DNA of 62,791 nt from Bacteroidales bacterium (GTDB lineage Bacteria > Bacteroidota > Bacteroidia > Bacteroidales > Bacteroidaceae): NCBI GenBank assembly GCA_015060965.1, contig SUXN01000013.1, forward strand, positions 1 through 62,791, in the 5' to 3' direction. Shown here piece after piece: positions 33,554-41,103 of this stretch. Position 1 is the first letter of the stretch, and every line of letters starts with the position of its first letter. The position numbers were made by a program, and so were the translations under genes. Below the pieces are notes generated by a model. That model was not told where the DNA came from. It did no database searches and saw nothing but the letters and a program-made list of their open reading frames with translations.

Positions 33554-35521
33554 ATGATAAAGATTTCATTCAATGGCGAGGTTCGTGAGTTTGCTGCAGA
33601 AGGCAAGTCTTACATCGAACTCATTTCGTCTGTCGATCCAAAGTTGCTCAGCAGTTATGTGGCTGCAAAGCTTGGTGATGAGGTCATTGACCTCCGTGAT
33701 GTACCTGCCGACGGTGCAGAGGTGGAACTTGTAGGTCTTGATTCAAAAGAGGCCCTTATTGTGCTCCGCCATACAACAACACATATAATGGCCGAGGCTG
33801 TAAAGCACTTGTTCCCCGAGGCTAAGGTTACTATCGGTCCTGCTACAGAGACCGGTTTCTTCTATGACTTCGAGTGCACTCCTTTTACAAAGGAGAATCT
33901 TGAGGCTATTGAGAAGGAGATGAAGAAGATTATCAAGTCAAGCCCACGCATAGAGCGCAAGGAGGTGAGCCGTGAAGAGGCTATCGAGCTGATGAAGGCA
34001 AAGGGCGAGACATACAAGCTCGAACTCATCGATGCAATCCCCGAGGGTGAGCGCATAACACTCTATTCACAGGATGACTTCGTTGACCTCTGTATGGGCC
34101 CGCACTTGCTCAATACAAGACTTATCAAGGGCTTCAAACTTCTCTCTTCGTCAACAACATACTGGCGCGGTGACAAGAACAACCCGTCTCTGTCACGTAT
34201 TTATGGTACCGCGTTCTTCACAAAGGAGGACCTTGAGGCTTACCTTGCCCACCTTGAGCACATCAAGAACATCGACCACAACAAGATTGGACGTGAGATG
34301 GAGCTCTTTACTACCGTTGACGTTATCGGTCAGGGCTTGCCTTTGCTCATGCCGAAGGGCGCGAAGATTGTGCAGACACTCCAGCGCTGGATCGAGGACC
34401 TCGAGGATAATGAGTGGGGTTATATCCGCACAAAGACTCCTCTCATGGCAAAGAGCGACCTCTACAAGATTTCAGGCCACTGGGATCACTATAAGGAGGG
34501 TATGTTCGTGCTCGGCGACGAGGAGACCGACAAGGAGGTGTTTGCCCTGCGTCCTATGACATGTCCATTCCAGTACTATGTATACAAGGCTACGCATCAC
34601 TCATACCGTGATCTGCCTTTGCGTTACAGCGAGACATCTACACTGTTCCGCAACGAGGACTCTGGTGAGATGCACGGACTTACACGCGTGCGCCAGTTCA
34701 CAATCAGTGAGGGTCACCTTATTGTACGTCCCGACCAGATGGTCGAGGAGTTCAAGAAGTGTCTTGCATTGGCAAAACATGTGATGGAGACTCTTGGCCT
34801 GCAGAACGATGTTACATACGTCCTCGCAAAGTGGGATCCCGAAAACCGCAAGAAGTATATCGGCGAGGCCGAGGTTTGGGAAGAGACACAACAGCATATC
34901 CGCGAGATGCTCACCGAGCTTGAGATTCCTTTCATAGAGGAAGTGGGCGGTGCTGCGTTCTATGGCCCGAAGGTGGATATCAATGCAAAGAATGTATATG
35001 GCAAGGAGGATACAATGATTACCGTACAGTGGGATGCTCTACTGGCTGCGCAGTTCGATATGTACTATGTTGACCAGAACGGCGAGAAGGTTCGTCCTTA
35101 TATCATCCACCGCACAAGTATGGGTTGCTACGAGCGTACACTCGCATGGCTTATCGAAAAATATGAGGGTAAGTTCCCTACATGGCTTGCTCCAGAGCAG
35201 GTACGCATCCTGCCTATTTCGGAGAAGTACGGTGACTATGCTTACGAGGTGGCTGCCGAGCTCAAGAAGAACGGTGTTCTTGTGCACGTTGACAATCGTG
35301 CCGAGAAAATCGGTTACAAGATACGTGATGCGCGTAATAACCGTGTTCCTTATATGCTTGTCCTTGGACAGCAGGAAGAGGCGGACCGCACAGTTGCCGT
35401 ACGCAGCCGGTTTGCCGGTGATGAGGGCGTGAAACCTATAACAGAATTCGTTTCGGCTATCTGCGAGGAGATCCGTACACGTACAATCCGCAAGGAAACA
35501 GTAGTGGAGGGCGGAAAATAA
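33554..35521 (+). CDS. thrS: Threonyl-tRNA synthetase
   Basis: Class II synthetase of 655 aa charging tRNA-Thr. An N-terminal TGS domain (1-62) is followed by the editing domain with its HTTTHIMAEAVKHLFPEAKV and CMGPHL residues (HxxxH, Cys and His), the catalytic core (GHWDHYKEGMF; FALRPMTCPFQY with the zinc cysteine; HGLTRVRQFTISEGH; RPYIIHRTSMG) and a C-terminal anticodon-binding domain (LAPEQVRILPIS). All catalytic parts are present. It precedes infC, rpmI and rplT, a common order, but with 239 bp and a terminator-like structure between, so the second group probably has its own promoter. Confidence 0.97.
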   Translation: MIKISFNGEVREFAAEGKSYIELISSVDPKLLSSYVAAKLGDEVIDLRDVPADGAEVELVGLDSKEALIVLRHTTTHIMAEAVKHLFPEAKVTIGPATETGFFYDFECTPFTKENLEAIEKEMKKIIKSSPRIERKEVSREEAIELMKAKGETYKLELIDAIPEGERITLYSQDDFVDLCMGPHLLNTRLIKGFKLLSSSTTYWRGDKNNPSLSRIYGTAFFTKEDLEAYLAHLEHIKNIDHNKIGREMELFTTVDVIGQGLPLLMPKGAKIVQTLQRWIEDLEDNEWGYIRTKTPLMAKSDLYKISGHWDHYKEGMFVLGDEETDKEVFALRPMTCPFQYYVYKATHHSYRDLPLRYSETSTLFRNEDSGEMHGLTRVRQFTISEGHLIVRPDQMVEEFKKCLALAKHVMETLGLQNDVTYVLAKWDPENRKKYIGEAEVWEETQQHIREMLTELEIPFIEEVGGAAFYGPKVDINAKNVYGKEDTMITVQWDALLAAQFDMYYVDQNGEKVRPYIIHRTSMGCYERTLAWLIEKYEGKFPTWLAPEQVRILPISEKYGDYAYEVAAELKKNGVLVHVDNRAEKIGYKIRDARNNRVPYMLVLGQQEEADRTVAVRSRFAGDEGVKPITEFVSAICEEIRTRTIRKETVVEGGK

Positions 35522-35569
35522 GATTGGACGGGAATCCGTAGATCATACCTCGATTTTGTAAAATAGTAT

Positions 35570-35631
35570 CAATCAAGCCTGCCATCGGGCAGCCTTGATT
35601 GTGTAATAAGCTATTACGTCGTCATTTTTTT
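35570..35631 (+). terminator. Probable terminator or leader structure after thrS
   Basis: Two hairpins in a row: CAATCAAG with CTTGATTG around a GC-rich inner stem (35570-35601), then GTAATAAGCTATTAC, then GTCGTC and eight T. Confidence 0.65.
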
Positions 35632-35686
35632 TACAGTCCGGTTAAAAATAATGGTCAAAGTTCTTCTTTATGTGACAAATAAGTGA

Positions 35687-35694
35687 TAAATTTG
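35687..35694 (+). promoter_or_regulatory. -7 element for infC-rpmI-rplT
   Basis: TAAATTTG. It gives an infC leader of about 65 nt with a small CCCGTTATTCGGG hairpin. Confidence 0.6.
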
Positions 35695-35760
35695 CAACCG
35701 ATTTTGAAAAGTTATGCCCGTTATTCGGGTTTTAGAAAGAAGGAACTTATATAATATTTA

Positions 35761-36351
35761 ATGAAGAACGACAATCTGAAGAACCAGTATCGTGTAAACG
35801 AACAGATTCGCGCAGCAGAAGTGCGCATTGTAGGCGATGACATCGAGTCCGTTGTAATGCCGACTCATAAGGCTCTTGCCCTTGCCGAAGAAAAAGAGTT
35901 GGACCTTGTTGAAATTTCTCCAACAGCCAATCCACCTGTGTGTCGTTTGATTGAGTATTCAAAGTTTCTTTACCAGATGAAGAAACGCCAGAAGGAGCAG
36001 AAGGCGAAGCAGGTGAAGATTGATGTAAAGGAGATCCGTTTCGGCCCGCAGACCGACGAGCACGACTACAACTTCAAGCTCAAGCACGCAATCAGTTTCC
36101 TTAAGGACGGCGATAAGGTTAAGGCTTATGTGTTCTTCAAAGGACGTTCAATCCTTTTCAAGGAGCAGGGTGAAATCCTGTTGCTGCGTTTCGCGAAGGA
36201 CCTTGAGGAGTACGGTAAGGTAGATTCAATGCCTGTACTCGAGGGCAAGCGCATGACAATCATGCTGTCGGCAAAGAAGGCAGCTCCGGCAAAGAAGGAG
36301 AAACCTGCAAAGCCACAGCAGCCTGCAGCCGAGCCTGTAAAAGAAGACTAA
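35761..36351 (+). CDS. infC: Translation initiation factor IF-3
   Basis: Protein of 196 aa that binds the 30S subunit and controls start-codon choice. The N-terminal domain shows [18 protein letters not shown] and the central linker [21 protein letters not shown]; the C-terminal domain follows with [21 protein letters not shown] and FKGR. A lysine/alanine/proline tail of about 25 residues ([17 protein letters not shown]) exceeds the E. coli protein, as in many Bacteroidota. It starts at an ordinary ATG, unlike E. coli infC, which uses AUU, so the classical self-control at the start codon seems absent. Confidence 0.96.
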   Translation: MKNDNLKNQYRVNEQIRAAEVRIVGDDIESVVMPTHKALALAEEKELDLVEISPTANPPVCRLIEYSKFLYQMKKRQKEQKAKQVKIDVKEIRFGPQTDEHDYNFKLKHAISFLKDGDKVKAYVFFKGRSILFKEQGEILLLRFAKDLEEYGKVDSMPVLEGKRMTIMLSAKKAAPAKKEKPAKPQQPAAEPVKED

Positions 36352-36414
36352 AAAAGCGAGTAGTGTTGGATAGTACGCTACCGATAATTGTTAACTAATA
36401 ATTTTTTTAAAAAA

Positions 36415-36612
36415 ATGCCAAAAGTTAAGACTAACTCCGGTGCCAAAAAAAGATTCGCTCTTACCGGAACAGGTAAAATCAAGAGAAAGCATGCTTATCA
36501 CAGTCACATCCTGACTAAGAAGACAAAGAAGCAGAAGAGAAACCTTGTACACATTACAACTCTCGATCCTGCTAATGTTAAGAGTGTTAAGGAATTGTTG
36601 TCATTGCGTTAA
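36415..36612 (+). CDS. rpmI: 50S ribosomal protein L35
   Basis: Basic protein of 65 aa. [30 protein letters not shown] is the family start, and [11 protein letters not shown] follows. A longer frame from 36388 adds nine hydrophobic residues not seen in L35; the ATG at 36415 gives the normal MPKVKT start. It lies between infC and rplT. Confidence 0.97.
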   Translation: MPKVKTNSGAKKRFALTGTGKIKRKHAYHSHILTKKTKKQKRNLVHITTLDPANVKSVKELLSLR

Positions 36613-36690
36613 GTATTGTATTATTAACCGAATGTATTAGCTCATAAGTTCGCAAAACGGCGACGCTAACATTCAAAAGAATTTAAAACT

Positions 36691-37035
36691 ATGCCAAGAT
36701 CAGTAAATCACGTTGCTTCAAGAGCAAGAAGAAAGAAAATTTTAGGTTTGACCAGAGGTTACTTTGGTGCAAGAAAGAACGTATGGACCGTAGCCAAGAA
36801 TACTTGGGAGAAGGGTTTGACATACGCATTCCGTGACCGTCGTAACAAGAAGCGTGAGTTCCGCGCACTTTGGATTCAGCGTATCAATGCAGCTGCACGC
36901 CTCGAGGGTATGTCTTACTCTCAGCTTATGGGTGCTCTTCACAAGGCTGGTATCGAGATCAACCGCAAGGTTCTCGCTGACCTCGCTTTGAACAACCCTG
37001 CAGCTTTCAAGGCTATCGTAGACAAGGTGAAGTGA
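36691..37035 (+). CDS. rplT: 50S ribosomal protein L20
   Basis: Protein of 114 aa binding 23S rRNA early in 50S assembly. [36 protein letters not shown] is the typical N-terminal extension, and [12 protein letters not shown] and [13 protein letters not shown] are the globular-domain marks. L20 often represses its own operon by binding the leader; no leader pseudoknot was recognised here by eye. A strong terminator follows. Confidence 0.97.
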   Translation: MPRSVNHVASRARRKKILGLTRGYFGARKNVWTVAKNTWEKGLTYAFRDRRNKKREFRALWIQRINAAARLEGMSYSQLMGALHKAGIEINRKVLADLALNNPAAFKAIVDKVK

Positions 37036-37060
37036 TAGCTTCTTACTTGATAAAACCTAA

Positions 37061-37090
37061 AAGCGCCATCGCAAGATGGCGCTTTTCTTG
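37061..37090 (+). terminator. Terminator after rplT
   Basis: Ten-base arms AAGCGCCATC and GATGGCGCTT closed by a GCAA tetraloop, then TTCTTG. Confidence 0.88.
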
Positions 37091-37127
37091 TTGATGTCAG
37101 TATCGGAAATGAGTTGCGTGTATTAAT

Positions 37128-37345
37128 GTGAGTTCGATATAAGCTAAATCAAATCGCGAACCTGTCATCCCGACAGAGCGTAGCGACGAGGGATCTCTGA
37201 ATCCGCGAATAATGAGATTTTTTCGGGCAAAGCCCTCAACAACACGTCTCACACAAGGTTGACTTTGGCCCCTACGGGCGTCGATCTTCGATTCGGAATG
37301 ACAAAATACGCTAAATTTTAGTATAAATTCTTATATCGAACTCAC
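37128..37345. repeat. Dispersed MITE-like element with perfect 16-bp inverted ends
   Basis: Bounded by GTGAGTTCGATATAAG at 37128-37143 and its exact complement at 37330-37345, 218 bp in all. The flanks are TTAAT-like (ATTAAT before the left end; ATATTAAT after the right). It fills most of the 368-bp gap between rplT and the GH20 gene. Internal modules are shared with the elements near 0, 10.8 and 19.4 kb, some inverted. It encodes nothing recognisable. Confidence 0.75.
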
Positions 37346-37403
37346 GTTATATTAATGTAAGTTCGGCATAAACTCTATAAAATCGTACACTTTGCCAATC
37401 CTG

Positions 37404-39038
37404 TTACTTCCTTTCTACAATCTCGAACGGAACCCTTACCGATACACCGCTCTTCATCATGTCCATGATGTTAGGATATATGCGCTCCTTGAAGCTCTCC
37501 CAACTGCGCTGCTCAAGGTTACTCCATGCTGCCTCGGCAATGGCCATTCCTCGTGGGAATGTCATATAAGTAAGGCGGTTTATGTCTTTTATCGCTTCGG
37601 CCCACAGTGTTGCCATCACGCCTTCTATGTGTGCCTGTTCCTCTTCTGGCAGGCCATATCCCGGGTCAAGCTCGTATGTCTTTTTCAGTGTAGTCACCGG
37701 CATGCCCCAGTTGTTGAATTCGGGGAGGTCGCCCGGGTACTGCGGATAATCGAGGTATGCGTGCTCACCGGGTGCCATGATGAGCTTGTGGCCGTACTTG
37801 CGTGTAAGCTCAATGCATTTAGGGGTAAGGGCATTGCGCCAGGTTACGAGTGTCACATCCTCAGGGTAGGGGAATAGGTATTCGTTGGCGGGTGGCCATA
37901 TGTTGTCGAGCTCGCACCACAGAATGGGCTCCTTGCCATTCTTGCGCACGATGTCGAGAATCTTTTCAAAGAAGGGTATCATCAGTTGCGACGGTTTGTC
38001 ATACCCCATCTTCTCCATCAAGGCAAGGCAGTTGGGGCATTTTGCCCAGTTTTGTTGTACTGCAGCTTCGTCACCGCCAAGGTGTATCTTCTTTGACGGG
38101 AACAATTGTGCTACTTCTCTTATGATATCCTCGTATATCTTGTAGCCCTTTTCCTTGCTTGCGCATAGCATCATGTTGGTGGTGCTGCCAAGGTCTTTTT
38201 TCTCATTGTGGCGGAATGAACATCCAATCTCGGGGTATGCAGCCAGAATGGCAACGGAGTGCCCCGGGATATCAAGTTCAGGGACTACTTCTATGTTGCG
38301 CTGTGCTGCGTATGCAATGATATCCTTTATCTCTTCCTGTGTGTAGAACCCGTTGTCTGGGCCTTGGTTACTTGCTCCCGGCTTGCGGTTTGCACCGATA
38401 TCTGTCAGCTTCGGGTGGCTCTTTATCTCTATGCGCCATCCCTGGTCGTCGGTAAGATGCAGCTGCAATACGTTGAACTTGAAACGTGCCATCTGGTCAA
38501 TGAAGAATTTCACATCTTTCACCGGCAGGAAGTGGCGTGCCGGGTCAATCATTACCGCGCGGTATCCATAACGTGGATTATCATCAATGTATATGTGCCC
38601 GATTCTTTGTTCCGCAGTGTTGCAGATGTCGCCAATCAGCAGCTGGTCAAGGGTTTTCAATCCCCAAAAAAGTGCTCCTTCTGTTGAACCTTTTATGCTT
38701 ATTCCTTTCTTGTCGACTTTAAGTGTGTAGTGTTCCTTGCCCTTAAGTGTGTTGTCTATGACAAGTTCTATGCGGTTGCGTTTGCTGTCTCCCTCTTCGG
38801 TGAGCGCAATACCTGTCCTATTCTCAATAATCTGTTTCAACTCCTCGATAAGGAATGAACCTTGGGGTAGGGAACTGTTTATCGTTGTCTTGCTGTTTAC
38901 CTGGAATGTCTCGCCTTTGCTACTCTGTGTTATGCTGTTGGGCATCGGAATCAGTGCGGAAATGCTGTTTTGTGCTATTGCTGTGGCGCATGATAATGCA
39001 AAGGCTGCTGCAAGCGCCCATGAGAAAAACCTTTTCAT
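37404..39038 (-). CDS. GH20 beta-N-acetylhexosaminidase
   Basis: Secreted or periplasmic glycosidase of 544 aa with signal peptide (ALAAAFALSCATAIAQ). An N-terminal GH20b domain (about 25-150) precedes the catalytic barrel. The active-site pair Asp-Glu lies in KIHLGGDEAAV, and GYRAVMIDPARHFLPV, LQLHLTDDQGWRIEIK and VPELDIPGHS are family marks. It removes terminal GlcNAc or GalNAc, as from host mucin or N-glycans, peptidoglycan fragments or chitin. It lies 3 bp downstream of mltG on the same strand, a tight pairing of two enzymes acting on amino-sugar polymers. Confidence 0.95.
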   Translation of the reverse strand: MKRFFSWALAAAFALSCATAIAQNSISALIPMPNSITQSSKGETFQVNSKTTINSSLPQGSFLIEELKQIIENRTGIALTEEGDSKRNRIELVIDNTLKGKEHYTLKVDKKGISIKGSTEGALFWGLKTLDQLLIGDICNTAEQRIGHIYIDDNPRYGYRAVMIDPARHFLPVKDVKFFIDQMARFKFNVLQLHLTDDQGWRIEIKSHPKLTDIGANRKPGASNQGPDNGFYTQEEIKDIIAYAAQRNIEVVPELDIPGHSVAILAAYPEIGCSFRHNEKKDLGSTTNMMLCASKEKGYKIYEDIIREVAQLFPSKKIHLGGDEAAVQQNWAKCPNCLALMEKMGYDKPSQLMIPFFEKILDIVRKNGKEPILWCELDNIWPPANEYLFPYPEDVTLVTWRNALTPKCIELTRKYGHKLIMAPGEHAYLDYPQYPGDLPEFNNWGMPVTTLKKTYELDPGYGLPEEEQAHIEGVMATLWAEAIKDINRLTYMTFPRGMAIAEAAWSNLEQRSWESFKERIYPNIMDMMKSGVSVRVPFEIVERK

Positions 39039-39041
39039 AGT

Positions 39042-40085
39042 TTATTTCTTTATTTTGAGTTTGTTGAGCGCCTGCTGGTATCGTCTGGCGTTCGCATTGT
39101 GTTCGCTTAATGTCTTGGCAAAGTTGTGTGTGCCCGAGAAATCTTCCTTTGCGCACATATAAAGGTAATCGTGTTTCTTGTAGTTGAGTACACTCTCGAG
39201 TCCCTGCTTTGTGGCAATGCGTATGGGGCCCGGTGGAAGCCCTGTGTGTTTGTAGGTGTTATAAGGTGATTCCACCTCAAGGTCCTTGTTGAGGATGCGC
39301 TTGCGTGTGGGGTCACCTAATGCATATTTTACTGTGGGGTCGGCCTGTAGGGGCATGCCTTTTTTCAGTCGGTTTATGTATAGTCCGGCAACTATAGGCT
39401 TCTCTTCGTTGCTGTTGGTCTCCTCGTCGACTATGGATGCAAGGGTGGCGACTTCCTCCGGGCTCAGCCCTAATTTGTCGGCTTTAGCTTTGCGCTCGTC
39501 GTTCCAGAAGTTTCTTCGCTCTTTCATAAAACGGAGCATGAGGTCTTCTGGTTTTATATTCCAATACACTTCGTAAGTCTCGGGAATGAACAGTGAGGGA
39601 AAGGTTTCGGCTGTGTAACCGATTCTTTGTTTGTATATCGGTGATGTCATGAATTCCACAAGTTCCGATGAGTCCATCATCAGTTGTCTGGTTACGCTGC
39701 CTACAAGTTGGGCTATATTGCGTGTTGCGGGCACAACTAACTTTACCGGTGTCTGGGTGTTGCTTACTATGCGGTAATAGATGTCTTTCATTGTATCGCC
39801 GTCCTTGACTGCGAATTTTCCGCTGCGCCTCTTGTTGTCGAACTTGTTGTGTCTTGATAATATTCCAAAACCTTCAGCCGTTTCTGGTGCGATGATTCCT
39901 TCCAGTTGTTTGATTACATTGGCGGCGCTGTCGTCTGGTGTTATGTACAGGTAAGCAGTCTCTCCGATACTTATCTGCTTTATGCGGGTTATATAGTATT
40001 GCGATATGAAACTGCTTGCAATGAAGGCGGTTATACCTAAAAATGCGGCTGCTGAAAACAGTATATATTTCTTTTTTGTACTCAT
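39042..40085 (-). CDS. mltG: Endolytic transglycosylase MltG
   Basis: Inner-membrane enzyme of 347 aa with one N-terminal transmembrane helix (ILFSAAAFLGITAFIASSFI) and a YceG-like domain. It cuts new glycan strands and so limits their length. The catalytic region reads LASIVDEETNSNEE, matching LASIVEKET of E. coli MltG with the second glutamate kept and the first replaced by aspartate; GLYINRLKKGMPLQADPTVKYALG follows. A well-formed minus-strand promoter lies upstream (TTG at 40154-40156, TATATTTG at 40126-40133, 20-bp spacing). The GH20 gene is cotranscribed. Confidence 0.92.
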   Translation of the reverse strand: MSTKKKYILFSAAAFLGITAFIASSFISQYYITRIKQISIGETAYLYITPDDSAANVIKQLEGIIAPETAEGFGILSRHNKFDNKRRSGKFAVKDGDTMKDIYYRIVSNTQTPVKLVVPATRNIAQLVGSVTRQLMMDSSELVEFMTSPIYKQRIGYTAETFPSLFIPETYEVYWNIKPEDLMLRFMKERRNFWNDERKAKADKLGLSPEEVATLASIVDEETNSNEEKPIVAGLYINRLKKGMPLQADPTVKYALGDPTRKRILNKDLEVESPYNTYKHTGLPPGPIRIATKQGLESVLNYKKHDYLYMCAKEDFSGTHNFAKTLSEHNANARRYQQALNKLKIKK

Positions 40086-40125
40086 TTGTTTCTGCTTGTA
40101 AAATGATGTTGCGAACTTATCTATG

Positions 40126-40156
40126 CAAATATATGTTATTTAGGCATAAATAACAA
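40126..40156 (-). promoter_or_regulatory. Promoter of mltG-GH20
   Basis: On the minus strand TTG (complement of CAA at 40154-40156), 20 bp, TATATTTG (complement of 40126-40133). Confidence 0.7.
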
Positions 40157-40228
40157 GCCGTTTCGTGTGTTGCTTTCCAAGGTGTGTATATTTGGGGATA
40201 AATGCTTACGATTTTGGGGAATTTTTAT

Positions 40229-40236
40229 TATCTTTG
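40229..40236 (+). promoter_or_regulatory. -7 element for the export pair
   Basis: TATCTTTG, 66 bp before the ATG at 40302. Confidence 0.6.
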
Positions 40237-40301
40237 CAAAGTTTTGTGTACTATGCTTTGCTGTGCACGGTTTTTTTGAGTGTAGAATATAATACAATAA
40301 T

Positions 40302-41102
40302 ATGGAGAGATTCAAGTTCAATAACATTTTTCTGCTGGTGCTTCTGTCGCTTGTGGCAGCGACATCATGTACGTCTTACAAAAAGGTCCCATATTTGCAG
40401 AACAGCAGTGATTTTGATCCGACGTCTGTTGCAGAACTTCATGAGGCAAGGATTATGCCACAGGATTTGTTGAATATCACAATTGTCAATCCGGAGAATT
40501 CTTCAGCGTCGATGGCTTACAACTTGATTGCGCCAATGAATATGAGTGGAAGTGCCGCTTTGACAAGTCAGCCAGCATTGCAGAATTATATTGTTTGCAA
40601 TGACGGAACTGTCAATATCCCGACATTGGGTGTTGTCGAGGTGGCTGGAAAAACTTTGTCCGAAGCCGAAAAGCATATCTATTCGCTTGTAAAAGGTGCT
40701 TTTACCGCCAATCCTTCAGTGACAGTGCGTTTTGTGGATTTCAAGGTTTCTGTATTGGGTGAGGTCGCGGCTCCCGGAACATATTCGGTAAAGAATGGTA
40801 AGGTTAATATATTTGAAGCCTTGGCCCTTGCTCATGATCTTACTGTATATGGTATGCGCGACAATGTCAAGATAATCCGCGAAGATAAAGACGGCAAGAA
40901 GAATATATATGAGGTGAATCTTAATGATGCGAATATATTGACATCTCCTTATTATTATTTGCAACAGAATGATGTGGTTTATGTGACTCCGAACAAGTCT
41001 AAAGCAAAGAACTCGGATATCGGTTCGTCTACTTCACTGTGGTTCTCGGCTACTTCGATACTTATATCTTTGACATCTTTGATGTATAATATCCTTAAAT
41101 AA
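40302..41102 (+). CDS. Wza-like polysaccharide export lipoprotein
   Basis: Lipoprotein of 266 aa (AATSC, lipid cysteine C23) of the outer-membrane polysaccharide export family. The export domain begins VPYLQN and includes LLNITIVNPEN; then VCNDGTVNIPTLGVVEVAGKTLSEAEKHI and a SLBB-like repeat (FKVSVLGEVAAPGTYSVKNGKVNIFEALALA). A C-terminal hydrophobic helix (LWFSATSILISLTSLMYNIL) is typical of Bacteroidales members and may cross the outer membrane. With the next gene, one base away, it forms a Wza/Wzc pair for capsule or exopolysaccharide export. No glycosyltransferase or Wzx/Wzy gene accompanies it. Confidence 0.9.
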   Translation: MERFKFNNIFLLVLLSLVAATSCTSYKKVPYLQNSSDFDPTSVAELHEARIMPQDLLNITIVNPENSSASMAYNLIAPMNMSGSAALTSQPALQNYIVCNDGTVNIPTLGVVEVAGKTLSEAEKHIYSLVKGAFTANPSVTVRFVDFKVSVLGEVAAPGTYSVKNGKVNIFEALALAHDLTVYGMRDNVKIIREDKDGKKNIYEVNLNDANILTSPYYYLQQNDVVYVTPNKSKAKNSDIGSSTSLWFSATSILISLTSLMYNILK

Positions 41103-41103
41103 A

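Noticed and set aside
35522..35760. Classical infC/L20 leader control
   Set aside because: infC uses ATG and no L20-type pseudoknot could be recognised by eye; only a terminator and a small hairpin are clear.
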